Below, piece after piece: positions 21,112 to 32,221 of a DNA stretch of 64,000 bases (within the stretch, counting starts at the first letter, position 1; every line of letters starts with the position of its first letter). This DNA comes from Hanleya hanleyi. Taxonomy: Eukaryota; Mollusca; Polyplacophora; Lepidopleurida; Hanleyidae. The notes under the pieces are model-generated. The model had not been told where the DNA came from. It did not search any database and saw only the letters and a list, made by a program, of their open reading frames with translations. A program made the translations under genes and the position numbers. The DNA is taken from assembly GCA_036873755.1 (NCBI GenBank), contig JAVTVY010018852.1, positions 1 to 64,000 on the forward strand, in the 5' to 3' direction.

Positions 21112-23298
21112 GTTGTTGTCCTAGAAGTCGCAGTCAATGTTGTTCGTGTTGTTGTCCTAGAAGTCGCAGTCAATGTTGTTCGTGTTGTTGTCCTAGAAGT
21201 CACAGTCAATGTTGTTCGTGTTGTTGTCCTAGAAGTCGCAGTCAATGTTGTTCGTGTTGTTGTCCTAGAAGTCGCAGTCAATGTTGTTCGTGTTGTTGTC
21301 CTAGAAGTCGCAGTCAATGTTGTTCGTGTTGTTGTCCTAGAAGTCGCAGTCAATGTTGTTCGTGTTGTTGTCCTAGAAGTCACAGTCAATGTTGTTCGTG
21401 TTGTTGTCCTAGAAGTCACAGTCAATGTTGTTCGTGTTGTTGTCCTAGAAGTCACAGTCAATGTTGTTCGTGTTGTTGTCCTAGAAGTCACAGTCAATGT
21501 TGTTCGTGTTGTTGTCCTAGAAGTCACAGTCAATGTTGTTCGTGTTGTTGTCCTAGAAGTCGCAGTCAATGTTGTTCGTGTTGTTGTCCTAGAAGTCGCA
21601 GTCAATGTTGTTCGTGTTGTTGTCCTAGAAGTCGCAGTCAATGTTGTTCGTGTTGTTGTCCTAGAAGTCGCAGTCAATGTTGTTCGTGTTGTTGTCCTAG
21701 AAGTCACAGTCAATGTTGTTCGTGTTGTTGTCCTAGAAGTCACAGTCAATGTTGTTCGTGTTGTTGTCCTAGAAGTCACAGTCAATGTTGTTCGTGTTGT
21801 TGTCCTAGAAGTCACAGTCAATGTTGTTCGTGTTGTTGTCCTAGAAGTCACAGTCAATGTTGTTCGTGTTGTTGTCCTAGAAGTCGCAGTCAATGTTGTT
21901 CGTGTTGTTGTCCTAGAAGTCACAGTCAATGTTGTTCGTGTTGTTGTCCTAGAAGTCGCAGTCAATGTTGTTCGTGTTGTTGTCCTAGAAGTCACAGTCA
22001 ATGTTGTTCGTGTTGTTGTCCTAGAAGTCACAGTCAATGTTGTTCGTGTTGTTGTCCTAGAAGTCACAGCCAATGTTGTTCGTGTTGTTGTCCTAGAAGT
22101 CACAGTCAATGTTGTTCGTGTTGTTGTCCTAGAAGTCACAGTCAATGTTGTTCGTGTTGTTGTCCTAGAAGTCACAGTCAATGTTGTTCGTGTTGTTGTC
22201 CTAGAAGTCACAGTCAATGTTGTTCGTGTTGTTGTCCTAGAAGTCGCAGTCAATGTTGTTCGTGTTGTTGTCCTAGAAGTCGCAGTCAATGTTGTTCGTG
22301 TTGTTGTCCTAGAAGTCGCAGTCAATGTTGTTCGTGTTGTTGTCCTAGAAGTCGCAGTCAATGTTGTTCGTGTTGTTGTCCTAGAAGTCGCAGTCAATGT
22401 TGTTCGTGTTGTTGTCCTAGAAGTCGCAGTCAATGTTGTTCGTGTTGTTGTCCTAGAAGTCGCAGTCAATGTTGTTCGTGTTGTTGTCCTAGAAGTCGCA
22501 GTCAATGTTGTTCGTGTTGTTGTCCTAGAAGTCGCAGTCAATGTTGTTCGTGTTGTTGTCCTAGAAGTCGCAGTCAATGTTGTTCGTGTTGTTGTCCTAG
22601 AAGTCACAGTCAATGTTGTTCGTGTTGTTGTCCTAGAAGTCGCAGTCAATGTTGTTCGTGTTGTTGTCCTAGAAGTCGCAGTCAATGTTGTTCGTGTTGT
22701 TGTCCTAGAAGTCGCAGTCAATGTTGTTCGTGTTGTTGTCCTAGAAGTCGCAGTCAATGTTGTTCGTGTTGTTGTCCTAGAAGTCGCAGTCAATGTTGTT
22801 CGTGTTGTTGTCCTAGAAGTCGCAGTCAATGTTGTTCGTGTTGTTGTCCTAGAAGTCGCAGTCAATGTTGTTCGTGTTGTTGTCCTAGAAGTCACAGTCA
22901 ATGTTGTTCGTGTTGTTGTCCTAGAAGTCGCAGTCAATGTTGTTCGTGTTGTTGTCCTAGAAGTCGCAGTCAATGTTGTTCGTGTTGTTGTCCTAGAAGT
23001 CGCAGTCAATGTTGTTCGTGTTGTTGTCCTAGAAGTCGCAGTCAATGTTGTTCGTGTTGTTGTCCTAGAAGTCACAGTCAATGTTGTTCGTGTTGTTGTC
23101 CTAGAAGTCGCAGTCAATGTTGTTCGTGTTGTTGTCCTAGAAGTCACAGTCAATGTTGTTCGTGTTGTTGTCCTAGAAGTCACAGTCAATGTTGTTCGTG
23201 TTGTTGTCCTAGAAGTCACAGTCAATGTTGTTCGTGTTGTTGTCCTAGAAGTCACAGTCAATGTTGTTCGTGTTGTTGTCCTAGAAGTCACAGTCAAT
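21112..23298 (+). repeat. 36-bp minisatellite, 61 copies
   Basis: Unit gttgttgtcctagaagtcRcagtc + aatgttgttcgt, 36 bp, 60 full copies plus 27 bp. Almost the only variable site is the R: G (making a CpG) or A. In order (G=R-type, A=H-type) the runs are 2G 1A 4G 5A 4G 5A 1G 1A 1G 7A 10G 1A 7G 1A 4G 1A 1G 5A. Because 36 is a multiple of 3 and the unit has no stop in several frames, it stays open on both strands for over 750 codons, giving 12-residue periodic products (VVVLEV(A/T)VNVVR; CCSCCCPRS(R/H)SQ; TT.RTTLT.TSRT). I treat these as artefacts of the repeat, not genes: it lies in a transporter intron with no acceptable start or splice context. Confidence 0.97.
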
Positions 23299-23527
23299 AA
23301 AATCCTATCATTGACACATACATGTGGCTGCTCTCTTGGTGGACACAATGTGTAATGATAAACGTTTCAACTGCGGTACAGTTTTAGTTTTAAGAATGTC
23401 AAGTCCTATCCTCCATTCTACGGATTTGAACATTGACGCACCAATACATATCTTCCGAACATTTGGAATCAGTGCTAACTCTCATATGAAATACGTCTTT
23501 CATTTATTGACGAGGAAATTCGTTTAA

Positions 23528-24117
23528 CCCTACCTGACCTGGGGGAGGGAGGGGGGCATTATGGCCCGCCCCTACCAAACTTTCTGCGCGATCTCCGGAA
23601 CGACACAAAATGGAGAGCTGACACTCCGTGACTTTATAGTTTATCGTATTGGGGTCTTTTTGAGCCTATTTGCATAACCCCCGAGCAGAGCATCATGGGT
23701 AAATCCAAAATAGCGGCCACGTGGGGTCCCAGAAAAGTGATGTTTCTGTCGTATTTCTTCAAAATTTCTGCTTTTCCGCAATGAAACGTGGGCAAAACTA
23801 TTTTATTTCACATTACATTAATATTTACTAATTTATCATGCAGTTTTTGTCGAGAAATTGTGAAAATAGAAATTTCGGAGAATCTGACAAAAAGATCGAT
23901 CAAAAAATGCCGTTTTTGAAAATGACGTCACTGTGACGTCATCAAAGCGGCCATCTTGGATTTTTTTTCTACTTTTTCTGGTAGAGCTTCACCCAAGGGT
24001 ATAGTGTGATAAGTTTTAGCTTCCTAGATCAAGGGGTAAGAAAAAAAAATTACGGGGGCCATTTCGGCCCCCCCCCCCAGGTCTGGACAGGTCTCAAAAA
24101 GCCCGGGATAGATAGGG
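23528..24117 (-). mobile_element. MITE M1, copy C (complete, 590 bp)
   Basis: Flanked by TTAA at 23524-23527 and 24118-24121. Ends CCCTACCTGACCTGGG and ...GATAGGG. Inverted relative to copy A. Best-preserved centre: TGACGTCA at 23923-23930 and again at 23934-23941, forming a perfect palindrome of two CRE-type sites, followed by 'catcaaagcggccatcttgga'. Confidence 0.9.
23923..23941. promoter_or_regulatory. Double CRE-type palindrome (TGACGTCA x2) in MITE
   Basis: TGACGTCA-ctg-TGACGTCA. TGACGTCA is the full consensus CREB/ATF site. At least one intact TGACGTCA is kept in copies A, C, E, F and G of this MITE family. Binding is inference from motif only. Confidence 0.45.
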
Positions 24118-24605
24118 TTAATAACGACGGACGCATATTGAATATTGACGCCTGCTATTTGTCATATCGGTCTCTCTCTGTAGTCACCGACCTTTCAATG
24201 TTTTATGCGATACAACAAATTCTGGGACGAAAGTTAAAATGTCTTTAAAAGATAGATTGCACTCTGATTAGTTAAGAATATTCCGTTTGTCACGAATTTG
24301 AACGATGAACCGTTCCTGTATTTCAATTTTATTCATAACAATCCAAAGATCGTGAATAATTCGGGCCACGGACTTCGAGTTCATAACAGTACCAGTCAAA
24401 CTGACGCATTCAGTTGGTGCTAGGGAAAGGGAGTACTTACGATAACATACAACACCTCTCTTATGTGCATACTTCAGTTAAGCCAAAAAGAATGTCTTTA
24501 ATTCTTCGCAAGAAGTGTTGTTCCGTATAATCAAAATGCCCAAAAGGTTGACTTTGTTAACGCTCAGATTTAAAAGGCACTTTAAAAAACGCTGTCAAAA
24601 GCTTT

Positions 24606-25320
24606 GTAGACACTGTTAATGTCCAAACGCCCGTTAATGTCCAAATTGGACATTAACACGCAACGAGTGCGTGTTAATGTCTCACGCAGGACAATAAGAC
24701 GCCAGCATGAATGTTATCGTCCAAACTTTGGACATTAGCGGTCGATATGTATCACTTCGACTGTTATTGTCCCAAAACAGTCCCGCCTCTGTTCCAAATT
24801 TCATTGAGACCATTTATTGAATTAGTGAAAAAACGAACTACGGACTATGAACTTTTAATGAGCACAGGAAAGCATAGAAAAAACACCAAGACACAGCGAA
24901 ATCGCTTTGCGAGACTACAACCTGTGTTAATACATCCATCTTGCACTACGAGGAATCGATATGACCACAGATATTGAATTAGTGAAAAAACGAACTACGG
25001 AGTATGGACTGTTAATGAACACAAGAAAACATTTAAAAAACACCAAGACAGGGCGAAATCGCTTTGTGAGACTACAGCCCATGTTCATATATCCATCTTA
25101 CACTGCGAGGAATCGATATGACCACAAGATATTGAATTAGTAAAAAAACGAACTACGGACTATGGACTGTTAGGACATTAAGACGCAACTTGTGCATATT
25201 GAAAAAAAAATCAGTTGCAGGTCGACCGCTAATGTCCAAATTTGCCCTAGGACAATAAGTGGCGGTTAATGTCCAAACTTAGGACATGAACACGCACTCG
25301 CTGCGTGTTAATGTCCAACA
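24606..25320. mobile_element. Inverted-repeat element with GTTAATGTCCAA ends
   Basis: Left end: ttaatgtccaa/ttggacattaa palindrome followed by acacgcaacgagtgcgtgt (24630-24680). Right end is its inverse: gttaatgtccaaacttagg...acacgcactcgctgcgtgt..taatgtccaa (25265-25318). Internally a unit of about 160 bp is tandemly repeated two and a bit times (24815-24975, 24975-25135, 25135-25175). Each begins 'gaattagt(g)aaaaaacgaactacgga' and encodes ELVKKRTTDY.LLM.T.KH.KNTKT.RNRF.RLQP in the first copy. A MITE that has caught and duplicated a coding-like fragment is the likeliest reading. The source of the fragment is not recognised. Confidence 0.65.
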
Positions 25321-25634
25321 CAAAGCTTTCGACGGCTGTTCGCATTTTCGTATATATTTTAGCATTGCATTTTCAATTCATCTAAAATATGACCGCTTCA
25401 ACCAAAATAATATTTCGATGTTATATCACGGCAGAGAAGGTGACTGTGAAAGGACTGGATTCGTTTTGGTTCGCAAGATGTCATATTTCAGACATATTAC
25501 AAAATCCATGCTAACCCGTTTGCGCAAAAAGAAAAAAAAAACGAAAAAAGACGTAAAACCCAATGTCAAACGTCAGTCAATGCTGTTTATCTAAGGTTTC
25601 ACTCATGAAACTTGATATCAAAGCTTATACTGTT

Positions 25635-25745
25635 ATGGTTATTCTGTTTGTACAAAACAATGGTTATTCTGTTTGTACAAAACAATGGCTATTCTGTTTG
25701 TACAAAACAATGGTTATTCTGTTTGTACAAAACAATGGCTATTTT
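25635..25745 (+). repeat. 25-bp tandem repeat, ~4.4 copies
   Basis: Unit atggytattctgtttgtacaaaaca, period 25 bp, with a T/C change (ggttatt/ggctatt). The last copy decays into 'atggctattttgcaga'. Confidence 0.9.
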
Positions 25746-26552
25746 GCAGAATTGAAGAAAATTAAGGGTGTTTCTCGTATGTTATCGTAACTTAAATTTT
25801 TCAATCAACACACAATATCTCATTTCTCAGGGTTTTTTTCAGCCAATCCTCTCACAATATTATCCTATAGAACGTCGTACTATGTTATATGATACTTGGA
25901 TAATACTACAAGAATAAAATAGATTATTTAATTGCTATTCAATGCGCTCTCGTGGAGCATACAATCAACCAATCACAACTGGAATCAACTGATTATCATA
26001 ATACATTGTACGTCAAAATAGCCAGACCAAATTCAGTGTGATTGTCATATGATTACTTTTAAATTCTCTCTGCCACCTTGCGGCTCGCATAGCCAAATTA
26101 CAATCAGTAATCAGTTTTGCTGGCAGAAAGATTGTCACAAAGGAGGTGTTCGGTTTGACCGTATTTTTTTCCTTAGTGTGTTGCGTTTATAAACCGAAAA
26201 TATAATTTCCTCTCGTTTACTTTAAAAGTTATTAGCTTGAAAGAGAAAATACTGAATTTTCATATTCTCAATTTTCACCGAGAAGAGATTTGTCAAAAAA
26301 TATTACGAGTATTAGAAAATAAGCATTTGTTTGTTTTTGCAATTTTTGGTGATATTCTTGAAGGGAATTCCATTAATATATAAAATATGACACCTTTAAC
26401 CAAAACGAGTCTCACATATCAACATGCTGTGCATTTGATCCAAAATGATACTGAAGAATCGTTTTGGTTAAAGGTGTCAATTTTCATGATATTGAAATAT
26501 GCCAAAACACTTGTAATTCGGTACATGATTCCTCATTTTGATAATTGTAACA

Positions 26553-26636
26553 GCTGCTTGGCCGAATGGTTACAGCGTCGGACTGAAGACCAACATTTTG
26601 GTTCGAATCCCCAAATCTCAGAAATCTTCATTTTTT
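26553..26636 (+). ncRNA. tRNA-like pol III unit / SINE head
   Basis: Contains TGGCCGAATGG (26559-26569), an exact match to the A-box consensus, and GGTTCGAATCC (26600-26610), an exact B box, at tRNA spacing, with a T run at about 26629-26636. The region between reads GGACTGAAGACC, an anticodon-loop-like CTGAAGA (GAA would be Phe), although TGGCCGA.TGGTTA is the Leu/Ser-type D arm. The acceptor arms do not pair and the D stem is broken (ACAGCG where AGGCG is expected), so it is not a working tRNA: a tRNA pseudogene or SINE head. Confidence 0.55.
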
Positions 26637-28261
26637 CCTTTTTCTCCCATCTTCATCATTTTGGACTTGAAAGTGAAATAAAGACAGCGAACCCCTAACG
26701 CACACAATCCCTTATTTTATTATAATTCGTCAATAGAATTGCACAAAAACAACTCCACACACAGTCAGTATTTCAATATTCTGACGATCCTGCAGAGCAA
26801 AACAATTAATTGTTACACATATATAATTTCGTCTTAGGGCAGCGGAAAGTTGTAACTATGAATTGAAAAGTCATAAGGTTAAACTTGTCTTATATATCAA
26901 GGACTTTATTAAGGTAATGACCATCAACAAGTGACGACGCTTGCTTTCCCAGTTGATTATGCATGTGCCAATATGTGTCAGTGGTAACCGTATGAGAATA
27001 TGAACCAGAATTTCCCATTGGACTGGCCTGGCCTGTCTGACAAAGAGTTAGGGAATACCTGAGCATTACGTCACAATTTACCAGCCGGTTCGGAGCGAGA
27101 CAACAGAGCAGCAGAGAGCGACCCTGAAGGGAAAAATATCCATCTGAAGCGAACACCTCCTTTTTCATTAGCTCGACAGACCTCGGCGTTTTCGTTGCCT
27201 AACAACAAACCACATTTATTTGCGATGGACATAGTGCCAAAATGAATGGAAGTGTTACTAGCTGTCACAAACAATATGTTTTTAAGGCTGCCGCGTAAGC
27301 GTGCAGCCTTATTGGATTGGCTTGGTCTCATGGGGGCTAAAATCGCTTTGTCCGCAAGATTGCGAGAAAACAAAGCAGCGTTGGGGCTTACGGTCACAGT
27401 GCCAAATGAGGAGAAGACTTTGAACTGAAAATTCGTTATAATTTAATGGTGATCCGAATTAGCGAAAATGCGCTTTTCTTCATCGAAATACACTCTGTTG
27501 ACGCCGATTGTTGGATAATGGCAGCCAAATCTCGGATCAACGAGATATTGCGGTATTTCGATAAAATCGAAATCTCCCATGATACTTAGCGCGGTAAACA
27601 AGGATTCTGAAAATGGCGGCGGAATCTTGTCATTGAAAGGTCCAACTCGATAATTGTTTTTTTTTTTTTGCCGTTCACGGAATAAAATGAGCGAGACAGA
27701 GGAAGTAAAAGGTCAGGGAAGTTGGCAAATATGTATTTAATCCATACCAGCGCAGAACGGTATGCCACATTCCTTTTGAAGCTGGAATCTGTTCCGGGTC
27801 GGGCGGTCAAAATTTTGCGACAGCAACTTTCGGTTTGAGAGCTAATCTAGGTCCAGCCAGTTGAAAAATGAATTGAGGGAGTTTTATCAACATAAAACAA
27901 AATAGATCTATGTATGTCTTCATAATATCAAAGAATAATATGAAGTGATTCTTGATCGTTCTCTGCTGTACGGAAGACTCTGTCGCGATTTGTTTCCATT
28001 CATGTTGTAGTTGTAATTTAAGCTGTCTAAATATCGTTCGCTCTTGCATACGACGGAAGATAACATTTCTGCCTATACATATCCTGATATTTCAGAGGTG
28101 TCATTAATGAAAATGTTCTAGCATATCAGCGAATTTCAGGATATAAAAATGACCAGGAAAATAATACATAGAAATTAACAGTTGACTGTACACCAAAGTC
28201 AAGTCGTCGTCTAATTAGCTATAATTAGCTAATAAACGCTGAATTGAACTATGTATTAAGG

Positions 28262-29170
28262 GACAATGACTTTATTGTTTTACACCTCGGGAATTTCGAC
28301 CTGGGGCATTGTCGCCATGAACGTACGTCCGTCCGTCCGTCCGTTACAGAATTATAGGCAAAACCGCTCTAGATACGATACCGTGACCAAATTTTGGGAA
28401 CTTATTTATCTAAGTAGAAGTCAGACACCTATCGAAAATGGCTCCATTCGGCCAATATTTTACAGAATTACGCCCCTTTACAGATTAATAATTTCGTATT
28501 TTGTGATGCGTGCTTGATCAACTATATCTGCAGAACTGTTTAATACAGCTATTACATTTTGGAAACTTATTTATATAGTTGTATTCTAGAATTCAACAGA
28601 AAATAAGCCATCTAAGCTCTTATTTTACAGAGTGCACTATTATCTTATTTTGTGATACACACTTGATACACCTATATAATTAATCGTTACAGCTAGCAAA
28701 TTATGATGAAACTTTTTCATGTATTTGTATTCTAAATGCCTATAAAATATTGGTCGTCTCGGCCTATATTTTAAGGAGTTAGGCCCATTTTCGGATCTAA
28801 TTATCTCTGATTTTGTGATACATAAGTTGAGTGTACAAGTCATATCTGCAGGCCCGTGCTCGATACATCTACTAAATTTTGGAAACTTATTTATCTAGTT
28901 GTATTCTAGAAGCATCCAAAAAAATCAGTGTCTCGGCTCTTAGTTTATGGAGTTATGCCACTTTCCGGGTGTAATAATCTTGGATATGCCTAAATGTATT
29001 AACCTGTTATATCTGAAGAACTGTGTTCGGTACAGCTACCAAATTATTCATCTCCTCGTACGTGTGGAAGTCTACAGCAAAATTATGCCCCTTTTGTGAT
29101 ATTTGCTTGAATGTCACCGTAGCTATTAAATCTGCAGAAGAATGATATGCTGTAAAAAGTACAATCCTGA
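28262..29170 (-). mobile_element. Decayed pearl-like tandem element with CCGT microsatellite
   Basis: Starts with (cgtc)n/(ccgt)n at 28322-28347, then about five degenerate units of 165-190 bp, each containing 'atatctgcagaactgt..aatacagctac.aaattttggaaacttatttatctagttgtattctaga' and 'tattttgtgatac'. This is the layout of the 47-49 kb pearl element (tandem core next to an ACGG-type microsatellite, read on the opposite strand) but with a different unit sequence. Strongly diverged, so old. Confidence 0.6.
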
Positions 29171-29844
29171 ATGATTAGCAAATGTAGCTAAGGCCTGACC
29201 CAGGTTGTTTTTGAGCTCATTATGAGCCTCCCCCCTCCCCCCTTCCCAAAAAAATAAATAAAACAATAAGCAAATCCCCTCTCTGAACAGGCTGAAACCA
29301 ATACTAATGGAAGTACTTTTACCAAATATGAATTAGATATCCGGCTGTATTTAGACCAATTATTACTCCCACAGCTTCCATAGGATTCGACAGTCCCACA
29401 TCATGGCCTATTTCATTATAACTTATCACACTCTGCACTATGTATAGGTGCCCAAACTAAAGTCTAGATCAGGCCCTGGAACCATAATATATTGCACTTT
29501 CTAAGCATATTTCTCAATTGCTCGGGGGAAGCCGAGGGGTTTTGTGAGTCTCACCCTCGTGTTAATTTCCTGCTTTTGAAGGATTGTGCACACGTTGACT
29601 GACCGGACGATTGACAAAAAAATCTGTTAATCCACTCCTAACTCGATGGGAATTTTTCACTGCTGCTGCAAGACAAAATCACATGGTGCTATGTTTCCAC
29701 AATGCTATTCGTTTGCTTATGTTTAGAAATACATAAATATCAATATGTTGCGTACCACATGCAACAGTTTCACCAGAAAAGGAAAAAAATGTTTGGTTCG
29801 TTTTTATATCTGCCAGTGTAAAACTGTTGTTGTTGCAAATCACC

Positions 29845-30868
29845 TATTCCCTAATTTTCTGAGTTTGAATAACAGAACGTCATGGCAAAAACTATCAAGG
29901 ACTTTCGAGAAATCTACGAAGCATGTAAACAAGTGTAAACTTAGTTTATTATTATATTTATCAATAAGCGATTTAATAACAGACAGATGATCTGTAGCTC
30001 AGTTTTCAGGTGCGAAACCGACTTGTTCCCTTGGTATGATACCGTTGTAATATATACTCTTACCCAGTCTACTTTGTAAAATAATATTGAAAAGTTTATC
30101 AATACAACTGGTAATAGTTATACCGCGGAAGTTATTTGGGTCACGTGTACTACCGTTCTTGTGAAGTGGAGTGGTATAACCTTGGCCAGGATTGGGGGTA
30201 AATGGAGTATGAAAATATGGCGTACACTTCGCCATCCATAAAATGGCTTACGAATCGTGTGTCTCCATTATCGCGAAGCGATATCCTGTACTTACCCCGT
30301 ATTCTGTTCGGCCTTCATCCGGCAGAGAACAGACTCGAGATATCTGATAAATTACAGGCTTTCATACCACTTCGCAAACAGATATTGCCTGGGCATACAA
30401 AATATATAGGTATGAAAACTTTCGTATCATCTAAGCGGTGTGGTGGATCTGTAATTTTGAACAAGTAGGACATCACATAACTCGAAAATGGCGAGTCAAG
30501 TTTACGTCGGTAGACTTTAGCTGATTGGCTGACGAAGTCACGTGGTATTGATTTCTGGAAATTACCTCTTGTTGTTGCTAAAAGTAAGCTGAAAATGGAT
30601 ACACACGATCCCAGGATCAGTCTTACCGCGCATAGATGACCGAGATGGCTACAGGTTGTGAAAATTCTAAGTTGAATAGTTTTATTAAACTTGGCAATAT
30701 ATCAGACTGTCCGATTTTATCTATCTCATTCAAAATAGTATCTAAGCCACATGAAGTATTTGGTTTCAACTTTTTAGTGGCATTCTGAATTTCCGAACTC
30801 GTGATACAAAAGTCTGGGTTCGGGAAAGTAGGGCATTTTGAGGTGTTAACAAGGCTGATATCAGTCAA
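29845..30868 (-). pseudogene. Non-LTR retrotransposon RT, interrupted by an insertion
   Basis: Minus strand, 5' to 3': SEIQNATKKLKPNTSCGLDTILNE...LPSLIKLFNLEF (30800-30660) is the RT block (K..K..GxDxI..E) of CR1/Jockey/RTE-like LINEs. A break follows, then GYTTPLHKNGSTRDPNNFRGITITSCIDKLFNIILQSRL and IPREQVGFAPEN (30190-30000), the PLHKKG..DP.NYRGI and Q.GF motifs, then FTCFVDFSKVLDSF (about 29900), motif A with its catalytic Asp. The two halves are separated by about 450 bp (30205-30655) foreign to the RT. That insert's end (30543-30655) is shared in inverted form with 52250-52370. No 3' half of the RT (YxDD) is recognised. Confidence 0.8.
30205..30655 (-). mobile_element. Unclassified insertion inside the LINE RT
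   Basis: Splits the RT reading between LFNLEF and GYTTPLHKNG. Its end, read on the minus strand 'acctgtagccatctcggtcatctat...gactgatcctgggatcgtgtgtatccatt', is matched on the plus strand at 52257-52370, so this is a repeated element. No coding similarity found in the frames inside. Confidence 0.55.
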
Positions 30869-31268
30869 ACCTGCTCATTCTCCATTATTGAGAGTTTCAA
30901 AATGGATAAGCCAATCTTGAGGATGAATCCTGCTAGATTTATCACTCGTGTCGCGGTTTTCCTCGTTTACCATTGCGGTAGTAGTTTTCGATAGGCGGCT
31001 GGATTATTTTCCTGCAGATCAATGCGTTATGTCACCATGGTTTTTTTTAACTCTCTCCGTTTGTATTTTTCAGACTTTCTCCAGATTTTTAGATGATAAG
31101 AATGTCGTTATAAGGAAGGTTCACTTTGAATGTACATGTAGACTGTGTACATATATATCAATATAATGTGAAGCATCAACCGGACTACACTGTAGAACAA
31201 TTTATTCTTCTCTGTATTGGGTAATTCCATCTTCCTCACAAGAAAACCCTCATTGCTTGTAATTATAG

Positions 31269-31341
31269 GAGTGTTGCTCTGGGCTCTGGCAGGTTCTGGA
31301 CATGTGTTGGTGGGATAGTGGCGCCTCAAATATATCTCCTG
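31269..31341 (+). CDS. SLC22 transporter gene 1, exon (TM11)
   Basis: Acceptor 'ttgtaattatag'. The first G completes Arg (AG|G). Reads SVALGSGRFWTCVGGIVAPQIYLL, matching the RNxGxG....RxGGIxAP(Q/Y) segment of SLC22 TM11. An alternative AG 46 bp further in ('ctctggcag') would also splice in frame but would drop the conserved SVALGSGR, so the upstream site is preferred. 73 nt, phase 2 in, phase 0 out; donor gtaagt. Confidence 0.9.
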
Positions 31342-31677
31342 GTAAGTAACTATTGTAGCAGCACAGTGTCAGATTTGACACTCCGTAACCCGCCGTCGTC
31401 CCACTTATATTTTCATTTTCTAAAATCAAATGGTGATGCGCTCGGTGGTTTGGTTATTCAAAAATTATTCGAATTCCCATTACTAAGTTCTTCACAAGAG
31501 GTTTTTCAAGGTGACATTGTTGGCTGTCATCGCCCTTTCGCCAATCAATCTAGAATCCGAAATACACAGGAAAGAACAGATGTGGTGGTATCTTGACGAT
31601 ATTTCCATCTGGATTACAAGCGATTTTCACATACTGGAGATGAGTATTATCCCCTCCATGGAAGTTATCAGACTTAA

Positions 31678-32168
31678 TTCTACTAGACCTGGGAGAGGGC
31701 GGACATTTTGTCCCCACTGCCGAACTTTCTACGCTATCTTCGAAACGACAAAAATATAAGAGATGACACACCGTGACTTTGTAGTTTATCATAATGTGTC
31801 ATTTCGAGCCTATTTGCATAACACCCCGAGCAGGGGTAAATACTAAACACTAGATGACGACTTGTTGCTGCATATCGTCGATCTATGCATTTTGGGAATA
31901 TTACATCACTGTAACGTCATCTCTTAAAACGCAAATGTTATATTTAACATCTAGAGTGTTGGAAGAGGGAAAACATTTAGAAAGTGTTGTTTCACCACTT
32001 TTAAGTGTTGGATGCAACAGCTTGATATGTTGCATTTAACACTTAAAAGTGATGAATACAATACTTTCTAAATGTTTTCCCTCCTCCAACCTTCTAGATG
32101 TTAAATCTAACATTTGCGTTTTGAGCGCCATCTTTGTTTTTTTTTACATATTCTGGTGGAGCTTGACA
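31678..32168 (-). mobile_element. MITE M1, copy D (interrupted, truncated)
   Basis: TTAA at 31674-31677, then TTCTACTAGACCTGGG, a decayed version of CCCTACCTGACCTGGG. The interior is recognisable ('actttgtagtttatcataatg', 'gcctatttgcataac', 'cactgtaacgtcatc'). It is broken at 31926 by the palindromic element and resumes with 'gcgccatctttg...tattctggtggagcttgac'. The far terminus is lost. Confidence 0.8.
31926..32124. mobile_element. Palindromic MITE (family M3), nested copy
   Basis: About 200 bp near-perfect palindrome: 'aaaacgcaaatgtta..tttaacatctaga' ... 'tctagatgttaaatctaacatttgcgtttt', with inner arms 'agaaagtgttgtttcaccacttttaagtgttg' against its inverse. It lies within M1 copy D, so it moved later than M1. 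A second copy lies at 33845-33990. Confidence 0.85.
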
Positions 32169-32221
32169 TTAGATAATAATTGGTTTGTTTGAATCTGTCT
32201 GTTCGCTTTGGTTTACTCCAG

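Larger units (their letters stand above)
17923..31268. other. SLC22 gene 1 intron of 13.3 kb, packed with repeats
   Basis: Very long intron. In order: a LINE-tail fragment, Penelope-like RT remnants, MITE M1 copy B, a LINE 3' end, the 36-bp minisatellite, MITE M1 copy C, an inverted-repeat element with internal tandem duplication, a 25-bp tandem array, a tRNA-like unit, a decayed pearl-like array and a decayed LINE RT. Segments with nothing recognised: 20731-21111, 23299-23523, 24122-24605, 25321-25634, 25746-26551, 26640-28260, 29180-29840, 30869-31268. Confidence 0.75.
31342..32221. other. SLC22 gene 1 last intron, nested MITEs
   Basis: Contains M1 copy D with a second palindromic MITE inserted in it. 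31342-31673 otherwise shows nothing recognisable. Acceptor 'gtttactccag'. Confidence 0.7.

Noticed and set aside
20980..23355. Giant open frames (750-790 codons, both strands) with 12-residue repeats, Val-rich, Cys-rich or Thr/Arg-rich
   Set aside because: They come from a 36-bp minisatellite with no stop in several frames. Being open in several frames and on both strands at once, lying in a transporter intron, and having no start or splice support argue against a protein.
31318..31759. 92- and 82-codon plus-strand frames overlapping the TM11 exon and the intron
   Set aside because: They read through a good gtaagt donor into intron and MITE sequence without any family similarity beyond the exon.
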